A stretch of 64,000 bases of DNA from Mycobacterium sp. BK086. GTDB taxonomy: Bacteria > Actinomycetota > Actinomycetes > Mycobacteriales > Mycobacteriaceae. The notes under the pieces were generated by a model that was not told the DNA's origin, did no database searches, and saw only the letters and a list, made by a program, of their open reading frames with translations. Shown piece by piece: positions 45,101 through 52,546 of this stretch (positions within the stretch are counted from its first letter, which is position 1; every line of letters begins with the position of its first letter). The DNA lies in contig SNWL01000006.1 in NCBI GenBank assembly GCA_004362315.1, forward strand, positions 554,351 through 618,350, written 5' to 3'. A program made the translations under genes and the position numbers.

Positions 45101-46597
45101 TCGATGACGCCCCACGTGAGCGGCGCTCGACTGGTAATCGGGCGTGCTGACCTGCCCACCGACCAGACTCAGCCGATCGGTGTGTTCGCTCCCGACGATG
45201 ACGGGAACATGGCGATCTTAGGCACCGGTGGATCGGGCAAGTCAACGGCATTGTGTACGTTGGCGATCGCCGCTGCCCTATCGCCTGACGACGGCCCAGT
45301 GCATGTCTATGCATTCGATTTTGCATCCGGCAGTCTGCGGATTCTCGAACCATTGCCACACGTTGCGGCCGTGGTGAGCGGCGACGACGATGAGCGCATC
45401 GGACGGGTCTTGCGCCGACTGACCGCAGTGCTCGATCAACGGTCGCGGTCGTTCACCCAAGTAAACGCCGCCACCATCACCGACTACCGACACATCACGG
45501 GGCATGACGAACCGCGCATTATGCTGTTGGTCGACGGCATCGGGTCCTTCCGCGAGGCCTACGAACACGTTTCGGGGTCGCCCATTTTCCCGATGTTCAG
45601 CCAGCTCACCTCAGACGGGCGCCGACTCGGGATCCACGTCGTGGTCAGCGGCGACCGCCCTGGGTCGCTGTCGATTGGCCTGGCGTCAGCTATCCCGCGC
45701 AGGCTCGTTTTGAGGCTGGCGTCCGATGACGACTACAGCATCGCGGGGATTCGCGATGACATCCTGTCGTCGAGCTCGCCCCGCGGTCGGGGCGTGATGG
45801 ACGGGCAAGAGCTCCACGTCGCTGTCCTAGGTGGCAACGCGAACGTCGCGATGCAGGCCGAGGCCATCGAGGTGCTCGCCGCCGACCAGCGTGCGTCGGA
45901 CTACCCCGAACCGCAACCAGTCGAGCGGCTTTCAGACCACATCGCTCTCGAGACCCTTCCGCCCCGCACGGGCGATAACATGCCGGCCATTGGAGTGGCC
46001 GACGAAACACTGGCACCGATCGGGGTCCATCCGCGTGGCGTCTTGATGGTGACCGGCCCACCGGGCAGCGGACGCCGCAGTGCGCTTGTGACTCTGGCAC
46101 AGGCCATTCGGCGCGACGATCCGTCTGCGTACATTGTGCACCTGGCCCCAGCCACCACAAGCATCTCCGGGCTGACGGTATGGAACCGATCGGCGACCGG
46201 GACTGATGCTGTGCGCCAGGCCGCCGACGACCTCATGGCTGCGGTATCGACTACGACAGCGCCTGCCGCGCTGACGGTGGTGATCGAATCAGTGACCGAC
46301 TTCAGCGGCACCGATGTCGAATCGACCTTGACTCAGCTCGTCAAAACTCTCTCAGACGCTTCGGCTTTCGTCGTGGGTGAAGCCGAGGTATCCACGTGGT
46401 CCCAGGCCTGGCAGCTGGGGCAGCCGTTCAAGTCACCGCGACGCGGACTGCTGCTGGCACCCAGCGCCGGCGACTCCGACACCCTGTTGAACACCTCCAT
46501 CGGGCCGGTGCGCCGTCACGAATTCCCGCCCGGCCGCGGCGTTCTCATCGAGAAGGGCCGGGGCGTGTGGCTGCAGCTGGCGCAGCCGGACCTCTAG
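42137..46597 (+). CDS. EssC-like type VII secretion ATPase (FHA, two TM, three FtsK/SpoIIIE domains)
   Basis: 1486 residues. Order: ubiquitin-like or degenerate FHA region (1-90), FHA domain (about 105-195, RILEGPDVGREFSL...NTSVAIL), two membrane helices (about 243-283), a linker domain, then three FtsK-like ATPases. ATPase 1: Walker A GGTTGSGKSE near 703, Walker B LVIVVDEFA near 805. ATPase 2: GTGGSGKST near 1027, Walker B LLVDGIGS without the Glu. ATPase 3: GPPGSGRRS near 1303, with Lys replaced by Arg. So ATPase 1 looks catalytic, 2 partial and 3 degenerate. The plan matches Firmicutes EssC (FHA-TM-ATPases) rather than split EccCa/EccCb of ESX loci. Start GTG 42137. It should drive export of the WXG100-family proteins encoded downstream. 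Confidence 0.92.
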   Translation: MHLKLILRRTDGTRAQVAVTADATASVSDLATALVTGDPDRGGARPRSSLTLKLEHTAFDTGAPGRVLDPARSLIESGIRSGSTVSVTPAGMVAQRTRRGRSVAVLRILEGPDVGREFSLAPGNSVIGTGLASDVMLTDPGIAGVHAAVTVGESIEIANLAGPTGVLLAGQPVQRTLVGVTDVVRLGNTSVAILPTVRPGTVQTDSVAIEFNRSPRVVPQLPERIFTAPRPPQRFEPPHLPILSMLLPLLLGLGLLLVSRNLLSVLFIALSPLLMIGMYIDTQWQARKKRRQEIARFAESLRQLASDLTAAQRVERAVRCTETPALAEVVEAIHRLGPLLWTHRPEHREFLVLRVGLGDAPSRCRIDTSNEYDAEPEYAQQIGELRDQFDHVADVPVVADLRECGSLGVCGPRAVVDGVARGIVMQLVGLHSPAELTISAFCSPASRTSWEWLEWLPHNGSLHSPLSGNHLTDSANGGLALLARLEDLVKTRAAENEYSTDHTFAAIDDQDRLSADARPPLVLPAVVVLVDDTAPIDRARLTRLAERGPAVGVHLIWVATQVTSLPASCRSFVLIENETSGSTIGEVRHGRHTYPVACDSLDVADAKQIALLLAPVIDVGAAVEDTTDLPRSVNYLSLSGTGLAAEPTAVARQWLANDSVANRTGQAASPAAQTATLRALVGSTGLQDFYLDLREHGPHALVGGTTGSGKSEFLQTWVLGMATAHSPDRVNFLFVDYKGGTAFADCVDLPHTVGLVTDLSPHLVRRALTSLRAEIRHREKLLNLKRAKDLASLERTGDPDTPPSLVIVVDEFAALATEVPEFVDGVIDVAQRGRSLGLHLILATQRPAGVIRDNLRANTNLRIALRLNDVDDSLDVIDDPLAAHFPLEIPGRVVAKTGPGRLTTFQAGYVGGWSSDQPDRAPIDISEFVFGRRRPWNTEAPAATGLTTGSPTDIARMVATTRAAAEGLRIRPPRKPWLPPLQSSYALESMTPHVSGARLVIGRADLPTDQTQPIGVFAPDDDGNMAILGTGGSGKSTALCTLAIAAALSPDDGPVHVYAFDFASGSLRILEPLPHVAAVVSGDDDERIGRVLRRLTAVLDQRSRSFTQVNAATITDYRHITGHDEPRIMLLVDGIGSFREAYEHVSGSPIFPMFSQLTSDGRRLGIHVVVSGDRPGSLSIGLASAIPRRLVLRLASDDDYSIAGIRDDILSSSSPRGRGVMDGQELHVAVLGGNANVAMQAEAIEVLAADQRASDYPEPQPVERLSDHIALETLPPRTGDNMPAIGVADETLAPIGVHPRGVLMVTGPPGSGRRSALVTLAQAIRRDDPSAYIVHLAPATTSISGLTVWNRSATGTDAVRQAADDLMAAVSTTTAPAALTVVIESVTDFSGTDVESTLTQLVKTLSDASAFVVGEAEVSTWSQAWQLGQPFKSPRRGLLLAPSAGDSDTLLNTSIGPVRRHEFPPGRGVLIEKGRGVWLQLAQPDL

Positions 46598-46600
46598 GCC

Positions 46601-47518
46601 ATGACGTACAACGGCGCCGACGTCGAACAGCTGAGATCAACCGCCACCCGATTCGAACGGTTGGCGAACAATCTCGACGCGACGAGCAAATCGGTACACT
46701 CGCTGATCAATACGGCCAATCAGTGGCTGGGCCCGGATGCCGACCGGTTTCGTGCGGTGTGGAATGACGGGCCTGCGCGCGCCATGACCACCGCAGCCAC
46801 AGCGCTTCGTCAAGGCGCTGTCAACTTGCGCCGCAATGCAGATGACCAGGAATCCGCCAGCTCCGAACGCGATGCGGCACCCCGCAGCACAGCACAGTTG
46901 TTGGCACACATAAAGAACGACGTCCGCGACGACGACGGCGTCCGCATCGAGAGGGTCGTAGGGCCTGACGGACAGACCCGCCTCATCGTCTACCTCAAAG
47001 GCCAGGACTCCACCGACAACCGCACCTTTGCCCGCAACTTCCCCCTACTCGCCGGCGCGGTGGACTCGGAGGTCACCGCCAAGATCGACGCCGCCCTCAA
47101 GGATTCACCCGATGGGAAGAACACCGACATCATGCTGGTCGGCTTGAGCCAGGGTGGCATGGACGCTCAGAACATCGCCGCCTCAGGCAGCTACCACGTC
47201 ACGACGCTGGTGACGTATGGGTCGCCGCTGATTCAGTCCGACATACCTGGAATCGCGGTGCTGCACCTGCGGGCCAGTGGGGATGCCGTTCCCATCGCCG
47301 GGGGAATCGTTCGCACCCAAGCCCACCAGCCGTCCGCTTCGACGGACTATCTGTTCGGAGCTGGTTCGGGCGTGTCGGAGTGGACTCTGCTGCAAGACCA
47401 CAGCAGGGGATATCCAGCTGTTGCACAGAGTTTCGACAACTCGACCGATCCGCACTGGGCCGCCGTCAAGGCCAGCATGGAGAAGTACCAAGGTGTCATC
47501 GTCACCGCTACCGAATAA
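46601..47518 (+). CDS. WXG-like N-terminus fused to alpha/beta hydrolase (predicted secreted effector)
   Basis: 305 residues, 3 bp after the ATPase gene. Residues 1-90 form a WXG100-like helical hairpin with turn QWLGPDADRF (Trp42-Leu-Gly44). A linker follows, then an alpha/beta-hydrolase domain: nucleophile Ser183 in GLSQGG, candidate Asp228 in RASGDAVPI and His267 in QDHSRG. The fold and motif suggest an esterase/lipase acting outside the cell or in a neighbour. No signal peptide is present, as expected for a type VII substrate. It overlaps the following gene by 26 bp. No Tyr-x3-Asp/Glu export tail is visible. Confidence 0.85.
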   Translation: MTYNGADVEQLRSTATRFERLANNLDATSKSVHSLINTANQWLGPDADRFRAVWNDGPARAMTTAATALRQGAVNLRRNADDQESASSERDAAPRSTAQLLAHIKNDVRDDDGVRIERVVGPDGQTRLIVYLKGQDSTDNRTFARNFPLLAGAVDSEVTAKIDAALKDSPDGKNTDIMLVGLSQGGMDAQNIAASGSYHVTTLVTYGSPLIQSDIPGIAVLHLRASGDAVPIAGGIVRTQAHQPSASTDYLFGAGSGVSEWTLLQDHSRGYPAVAQSFDNSTDPHWAAVKASMEKYQGVIVTATE

Positions 47519-48458
47519 CGCCACGGCCGCTGGCTGGAACGATCCGAATCAGCCGCCGGTCATCGATTCCCGGGCACGACCAGTCCTCACCGTCGCTGCG
47601 ATCGTGCTGACGTTTGTCGTCCTGGCCACGCTGACTGTCGTTGTCCTGCTCGGCCGGCCCCGCGCTGTCAGTGGACCAGTGTCCAATGCCCCGGACCCGT
47701 TGGTGTTCACCGAAGCCAACGCGGCCGGCCTGGATCCGTTCACCACCTCGGTGGTCGTCTCGTCAGCGGTGCCGGCACCGGGCACCGCCAACGGCAATGC
47801 CGGCTCAGCCGCTCAGGCGCCGGTATCGACCGAACGCGGCGTGAGGCTAGTTTCGGGAACCCAGCATGGTCTCTACGGAGCCGTCGGCACGGAAGTACCC
47901 TGCGATGCGGCGGCGCTGGCCAACGATCTCGGTGCTCACCCCGACCGGGCCCAATCGTGGGGGTTGGCTATCGGCCTTCAGGCGCAACAGATTCCGTACT
48001 ACCTGAATACGCTGACTCCCGTGGTCCTGTCGGCCGACACCTGGGTCACCTCGCACCGTTACGCCAGTGGGAAGGCCGTGGCGTACCAAACCGTCCTACA
48101 GGCCGGCGACGCGGTCATGGTGGATCCGGTTGGTGTGCCGCGGGTGCATTGCGCCGGGGGAAGTCCACTCCTGCCGCCGTCCGACGGCAACATCGCCAAA
48201 TTTAAGTCCGCGGATACGGCTCCATGGACGAGCTACTCGCCACACACCACGGTCGTCGTTGCCTACTCGGCGGCTCACCGCACGAGCCCCGTGGCGGAAT
48301 TCGTGCTAGTCGACCTCGACTCCGGACAAGCCGTCCCGCGTCCGTCCGGCGGAACGATCGACATGGGACCACCGCCGACAACGGTCGGGGCGCTGCCCGA
48401 TCCGGTCGCAATCAACGTGCCGCCGGCCGGCGGCGCTACACCGACTCCTCCACGCTGA
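47493..48458 (+). CDS. Single-pass membrane protein, DUF6777-like extracellular domain
   Basis: 321 residues. Short cytoplasmic N-terminus, one helix (VLTVAAIVLTFVVLATLTVVVLL), then an extracellular domain of about 250 residues with TEANAAGLDPFT, GLYGAVGTEVPCDAAALAN, AVMVDPVGVPRVHCAGGSPL and a Pro-rich end. The pattern resembles actinobacterial DUF6777 proteins (family call by recollection). GTG 47493 with GGAGAA upstream; start lies inside the hydrolase gene, so the two are co-translated. Last gene of the RDD/ATPase operon; likely an envelope component of the secretion machine. Confidence 0.78.
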   Translation: MSSSPLPNNATAAGWNDPNQPPVIDSRARPVLTVAAIVLTFVVLATLTVVVLLGRPRAVSGPVSNAPDPLVFTEANAAGLDPFTTSVVVSSAVPAPGTANGNAGSAAQAPVSTERGVRLVSGTQHGLYGAVGTEVPCDAAALANDLGAHPDRAQSWGLAIGLQAQQIPYYLNTLTPVVLSADTWVTSHRYASGKAVAYQTVLQAGDAVMVDPVGVPRVHCAGGSPLLPPSDGNIAKFKSADTAPWTSYSPHTTVVVAYSAAHRTSPVAEFVLVDLDSGQAVPRPSGGTIDMGPPPTTVGALPDPVAINVPPAGGATPTPPR

Positions 48459-48485
48459 CCTCGGACCCTCGCAGACCGACGTCCG

Positions 48486-48505
48486 TGTCGCACGTTCGGA
48501 TGAAC
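48486..48505. promoter_or_regulatory. 20-bp regulon palindrome upstream of the WXG100 genes
   Basis: TGTCGCACGTTCGGATGAAC: left arm TGTC and core exact, right arm GAAC. It ends 97 bp before the WXG100 start, the same distance found at three other genes. Confidence 0.7.
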
Positions 48506-48602
48506 CGGCCAGATTTCCTGGAGCTCCACCTCAGTGTCTGCAATACAGTGGCCGTATCTAATCAGGCAACCACAAGACACAGCGCGCGGGAGGAATGCAC
48601 CC

Positions 48603-48875
48603 ATGGCACGTATGGGAATGGACGTCGAACAGGTAGAACAGTCTGGACGCCAGCTCAAGAGCCACGCCGCCTCGATCGGCAATCTCGTCTCCCAACTGGA
48701 CAAGCTGGTTCAGGGCCTGACCGGCATCTGGGACGGGCCAGATGCCCAGCGATTCGTCAATGAGTGGTGGCCACAGCACCGCCGTTCCCTGACCGCCGCG
48801 CAACAGGAGATCGACGGGCTGGGGCAGTCGGCGCTCAACAACGCCTCCGAACAGCGCAACGTCTCACAGCGCTGA
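48603..48875 (+). CDS. WXG100-family protein (EsxA/YukE-like)
   Basis: 90 residues, the standard length. Helical hairpin with turn GIWDGPDAQRF (Trp43-Asp-Gly45) and a Glu/Gln-rich second helix. Not preceded by a signal peptide. GGGAGG lies seven bases before ATG 48603. Its sequence is about four-fifths identical to the first 85 residues of the next protein, so it may be its chaperone partner or a free structural substrate of the EssC-like ATPase. The classic Tyr-x3-Asp/Glu C-terminal signal is absent; it ends in NASEQRNVSQR. Confidence 0.93.
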   Translation: MARMGMDVEQVEQSGRQLKSHAASIGNLVSQLDKLVQGLTGIWDGPDAQRFVNEWWPQHRRSLTAAQQEIDGLGQSALNNASEQRNVSQR

Positions 48876-48935
48876 GCACTCCCCGCAGATCTGGTCGCAC
48901 CGTGTGATCCGTATGCCGCAGAAAGGTATTCATTG

Positions 48936-49754
48936 ATGGCGCGCATGGGTATGGACGTCGACCAAGTCGAGCAGACCGGACGTCAGCTGAAGAGCCACGC
49001 CACCGCGATCGGCACCCTCGTCGCTCAGCTCGACAAGGTGGTCAACGCATTACCCGCGGTCTGGCAGGGTCCAGATGCGCAGCGTTTCGTCACCGAGTGG
49101 TGGCCTCAGCACCGCCAGTCGCTGACAACCGCGCAGTCTCACATCGACGGGTTGGGCCAGTCGGCGTTGAACAACGCCAGCGAGCAGCGGTCGGTAAGCG
49201 CAGATGGCTCGGCATCCGGGTCGACGGCGCCCACTGCCGGGGCCACAACGAGTACGGTCGCCTCCGCGCAGAGCGCTGCGGCAACCAGCGCGATGTCGAG
49301 TGCTAACTCGGCGGCAGCTGCCGGTTTCGTTTCGCAGTGGCAGGGCAAGTTCATCGATCCCGATCACTCCTATGGCGCACAGTGTTTCGACGTGTTCCGG
49401 CAATACAGCAATCAGGTCGTCGGAGCGAACGGCAGCATTGCCACCGACAGCATGGCGGCCTCGGACATCTACAACCACTACGACAGCAACGGCGTGTCCC
49501 AGTACTACGACCGGATCGCCTACGGACAGGGTCAACCCCAAGCCGGTGACATCATCGTCTACGGCAACGGCCAATATGGGCACGTAGCGCTGGTAACGGG
49601 CGTCGACGGCAACAACTACTCGGTACTTGAGCAGAACTATAGCCAGGACGGTATCGACGCCAACGATCCGGCCGCTGTGCACTCGTATGCGTTCAGCGAT
49701 AAGGCTGTGGGCCCCATCCTCGGCTACTTACGCCCCAAGAACGTCAACGTTTAA
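48936..49754 (+). CDS. WXG100-CHAP fusion, predicted secreted peptidoglycan hydrolase
   Basis: 272 residues. Residues 1-88 are a WXG100 domain (Trp43-Gln-Gly45), then an Ala/Ser/Thr linker (90-130) and a CHAP (NlpC/P60-like) domain. Candidate catalytic residues are Cys150 in GAQCFDVFRQY, His216 in YGHVALVTG and the polar residue in VLEQN. CHAP enzymes cut peptidoglycan stems or cross-bridges. Secretion would be by the type VII route because no signal peptide exists. The ATG at 48936 directly follows a TTG; GAAAGG is upstream. Separated from the WXG100 gene by 60 bp on the same strand, so the pair likely forms one operon. Confidence 0.92.
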   Translation: MARMGMDVDQVEQTGRQLKSHATAIGTLVAQLDKVVNALPAVWQGPDAQRFVTEWWPQHRQSLTTAQSHIDGLGQSALNNASEQRSVSADGSASGSTAPTAGATTSTVASAQSAAATSAMSSANSAAAAGFVSQWQGKFIDPDHSYGAQCFDVFRQYSNQVVGANGSIATDSMAASDIYNHYDSNGVSQYYDRIAYGQGQPQAGDIIVYGNGQYGHVALVTGVDGNNYSVLEQNYSQDGIDANDPAAVHSYAFSDKAVGPILGYLRPKNVNV

Positions 49755-50061
49755 CTGCCGAGATTCCGCTGCCGCTGCATTTCGTTCTCGCTCAGTTACC
49801 TCAAGAATCCTGTCCTCTCACTTTGGCGGACACATTGAATTGTGCTTCACCGCTGTGCCGCAGAGCTCGCTGGCAGCAGCCAGACTCGGGTCGACACCGA
49901 TCGCGTACGATTGCACTCCCGATGTGAATCAGCTGCACTAGAACAGAATTCGTAGCCGCAGCCTGGATGCGACGAGACGTCATAGGTGTGGAAGTTCGGC
50001 TACCAGATGCACTTTTGGCCCACGCGCCCTGAGGCCGGCGCCTAGGCAGGCTGTTGCTGTG
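49755..50061. other. Gene-free stretch after the WXG100-CHAP gene
   Basis: Just over 300 bp between convergent genes. No ribosome-site-linked frame and no clear stem-loop terminator with a T-run was seen; no palindrome copy either. Confidence 0.4.
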
Positions 50062-50718
50062 CTACCCCGCCGCCGGAGTGAGCATGGCGCCACCAAGGGC
50101 ACCGTAAGGTTTGTCCGAAACTGTGCACAGTGCCGGATTCGTGGCAATCGCCGCCACGACAAGAGCCTCGACACCATTGACATCCACGTCGACCGCCACT
50201 GTGGTCGCCTTTTGCGCCTCGAAACGTTCCAGTTCGCGATCGTCGCCCGAGATGGTGACGCGGACGTTGAGCGCGTCAGGTGTGTGCAGCTGCAGGCCTG
50301 CCGTCGCTTGCAGGCGGGTGAACTGCCCATTCAGGTCGTAGGTCGTTGTGGCTTCTTCCCCGGAGCATCCGACCCACATGCCCGTTGAGTTCGGGAAGCT
50401 CGTTCCCGCCAAGTCCGCACCGATAGCTTTGCCGTTCGGTCCGACCGAATGTTCAGCCTGAAACCGCGAGTACAACGGTACCCCGCTGACCGACGGGGTT
50501 GACCCGGCCTGCGGAGAGATCGAGGTGAAGCTCGGAGCCGAAGCTGTCGGATTGGTCGTGCTCTGCGTGGCACGAGGAGAAGCGCCGGACGCGATGCCGT
50601 TCGATTCGGAGGAACTGCAACCACCCGTCGTAACCGCGAGGAGCCCGGCCGCGACGATGGCCGCAGCGAGACCGCCCCGTGTAAATGGTCTGCGTTGTCG
50701 ACGAATTTGGACGGCCAC
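50062..50718 (-). CDS. Lipoprotein with NPCBM-like domain
   Basis: 218 residues. Twin-Arg-like start (RRQRRPFTRGG), hydrophobic GLAAAIVAAGLLAV and lipobox TGGC with Cys near 34 indicate lipid anchoring. A Ser/Thr/Pro spacer (40-80) precedes a beta domain with VGCSGEEATTTYDLNGQF and VTISGDDRELERF, the NPCBM-like pattern also seen in the PASTA protein at 27426. Probably binds a wall polysaccharide. GTG 50718. It stands alone on the minus strand downstream of the WXG100-CHAP gene; no palindrome was found before it. Confidence 0.8.
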   Translation of the reverse strand: MAVQIRRQRRPFTRGGLAAAIVAAGLLAVTTGGCSSSESNGIASGASPRATQSTTNPTASAPSFTSISPQAGSTPSVSGVPLYSRFQAEHSVGPNGKAIGADLAGTSFPNSTGMWVGCSGEEATTTYDLNGQFTRLQATAGLQLHTPDALNVRVTISGDDRELERFEAQKATTVAVDVDVNGVEALVVAAIATNPALCTVSDKPYGALGGAMLTPAAG

Positions 50719-51074
50719 CGGATGCTCCTCGACTGCTTACCCGAAGGTCAACTTTTGGATCAGCCTAGCCGGAAGATCGCAATTCACTCGTCCACATCAG
50801 AGATACTCAGCTGAGACCGCTCCGGCCCGAATGAGAAACACCGCCGTCTGACTTCGCATCTGCGCACCAGTCACCTGCGAGATCAACTGAATTTGTAACG
50901 GAAGAACCCGAGCCTCCAACACGGTGGACGCCGAATTGAAATGCGAGGACTGTCTAGCTTCCTCAATCGGCCTGGCGATTCCAGTCATGACCCGCTGACT
51001 CCCCGACCTTGCTCACATCGTGTTTTCACTGGATCGGTACCGGAATCCTGCTCAGGGAACCGATTTGGGTCTCT
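50719..51074. other. Gene-free stretch before kinase A
   Basis: About 355 bp. A 63-codon minus frame (50797-50988, start MTGIARPIEEARQ) has weak ribosome-site support and reads plausibly, but no family is recognised and it is not called. No palindrome copy seen. Confidence 0.35.
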
Positions 51075-52379
51075 CTAGCCGCCGAAGGTCGTCGCACCGG
51101 TCGACACTGCCCAGATGATGAAGGCCGAGAGCGATACCACGATCAGAACCACCGCCGCCAACGCTATGAGTACCGCTTTGTTACTGACTCCTAACGGATT
51201 GCGGCCGTTTCGAGAAGCGCCAGGGTTCGGCGGAGACACCGGCCGGGAGATCGCCAGCGGACCTGACCGGCTCGCACTGAATGAATTCACCGGCACAGCA
51301 AGGGATCCCGATGTGATCGGGCTGTTCCGCTGCCGTCGGATTCTGCGTTCGTCGTCGACAGCACACCATGGACACATGGGTGCCCCGATCGGCAATTGGT
51401 GGGCGGGATTCCTCGGGCAGCCCATGAGGCGAATTCGGCCGAGCGCCGAACGCCATTCCCCGGCGGTTGGCCGACACGCCGGATCCTGGCAGCCCACGGT
51501 CAAGGCGCGGACGAACAGCTGCTGAATCTCGTTCGGCAGGAACGTGATCGACGGCGCCAACGGGTGGCTCCGCAGGCGCGAATTCGGGCCGCCCGCCCAG
51601 TCCCCTGTTCGGGCAAGGCTGACGGCGTCGGGCTGATTCCCTTCACCATTCCAACTCCCGCGCAGGAATGGATGATTGCCCTCCATCAAGAGTTGATGAA
51701 TATGCACCGCGAGTGCGAACAAGTCTGCGGACTTGGCACGCGGGTACGTTCGGAGGTCGACGCCCATCAGTTCGGGAGCGGTGAATTCGGGCCGCCCCAC
51801 CGCGCACAGATAGCGCCGGCCTGTCCGGTCGGCGAACTGCATAGAGTCGCAGTCGACGAGGGTCACTTGAGTGGTATCGGCGACGAGGATATTGCGTTCC
51901 TGGAAGTCGCCGATCACCGCGTCGACGCGGTGGACGACTTCCACAGCCAGACACAGGTTGGCGGCGACATTGACCAGGTGGCCCCATGTCGCGTGTCGTG
52001 TCCACTGCGGCGCGTTGGGGAGTGGGTTACGCCGGTTGGATGGATTGCTCATGGTGTGGAGCTCGACCGACGTGGCGGTGTCGATGCGCGGCATCACGTA
52101 ACCGACCGGTCCCTCGTCGCTGGTCAGAAGGTGCAACGGCCACGTCAACACGGTCAGCCCGTCGGGCTGCACCGCGCCGTGCGGTGGCGACTGAACCATC
52201 GCGCCGACCTTGGCGAGCTTCTCTCGAAGGCCAGTCAATGTGGGGTGGAAGACCTTCGCGGCCCAGTTGGGCCGGCCGACGACCGCGTACACGGTCCCCT
52301 CTCCGGTCGCACCCGACAGCGGCGGCCCCAACTGCAGCGGCTGACCGGTGTCGAGTCGGAGAAAGCGCACGCCGGCCAT
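51075..52379 (-). CDS. Atypical protein kinase A (YegI-like) with zinc-ribbon and C-terminal membrane helix
   Basis: 434 residues. Gly-rich loop GATGEGTVY, Lys42 in AAKVF, catalytic loop VIGDFQERN (Asp158, Asn163) in place of HRDLKxxN, and metal loop VDCDSMQF (Asp176/178) in place of DFG. After the kinase domain comes a zinc-ribbon-like CPRN...CPWC, a polar linker and a C-terminal membrane helix (AVLIALAAVVLIVVSLSAFIIW). This is the YegI-type kinase plan. The kinase is cytoplasmic and tail-anchored. Paralog of kinase B (54298). Palindrome copy 50 bp upstream (52430). Confidence 0.88.
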   Translation of the reverse strand: MAGVRFLRLDTGQPLQLGPPLSGATGEGTVYAVVGRPNWAAKVFHPTLTGLREKLAKVGAMVQSPPHGAVQPDGLTVLTWPLHLLTSDEGPVGYVMPRIDTATSVELHTMSNPSNRRNPLPNAPQWTRHATWGHLVNVAANLCLAVEVVHRVDAVIGDFQERNILVADTTQVTLVDCDSMQFADRTGRRYLCAVGRPEFTAPELMGVDLRTYPRAKSADLFALAVHIHQLLMEGNHPFLRGSWNGEGNQPDAVSLARTGDWAGGPNSRLRSHPLAPSITFLPNEIQQLFVRALTVGCQDPACRPTAGEWRSALGRIRLMGCPRNPAHQLPIGAPMCPWCAVDDERRIRRQRNSPITSGSLAVPVNSFSASRSGPLAISRPVSPPNPGASRNGRNPLGVSNKAVLIALAAVVLIVVSLSAFIIWAVSTGATTFGG

Positions 52380-52429
52380 ACTCTCACTACCCCTGCCAGG
52401 AGGCGCCGTAATCGAGGTCGCGATTCGGA

Positions 52430-52449
52430 CGTCGTCCGAACGGGGGACA
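52430..52449. promoter_or_regulatory. 20-bp regulon palindrome between kinase A and a divergent membrane gene
   Basis: CGTCGTCCGAACGGGGGACA: core CG-AA-CG and right arm GACA exact, left arm CGTC. It is 50 bp from the kinase A start and 97 bp from the 52547 start. ACATCTGAAC (52447-52456) follows, a decamer also present in the 56362 site. Confidence 0.7.
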
Positions 52450-52546
52450 TCTGAACGCAGGGTGCACCCCTAAAATGCGGAGCAGATCGTCAGGCCCCCA
52501 GCCAATCTGGGCCGCGCCGAATATACGCGTCCCAGGGGGTTCAGTG

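Noticed and set aside
41448-49754. Interpretation as a canonical ESX-1 to ESX-5 locus
   Set aside because: No EccB, EccD, EccE, EccA, MycP, PE or PPE genes are present, and the ATPase has N-terminal FHA architecture.
50797-50988. 63-codon minus-strand frame (MTGIARPIEEARQ...)
   Set aside because: Reads plausibly, but the ribosome site is 11 bases away and no homology is recognised; mentioned in the gap entry only.
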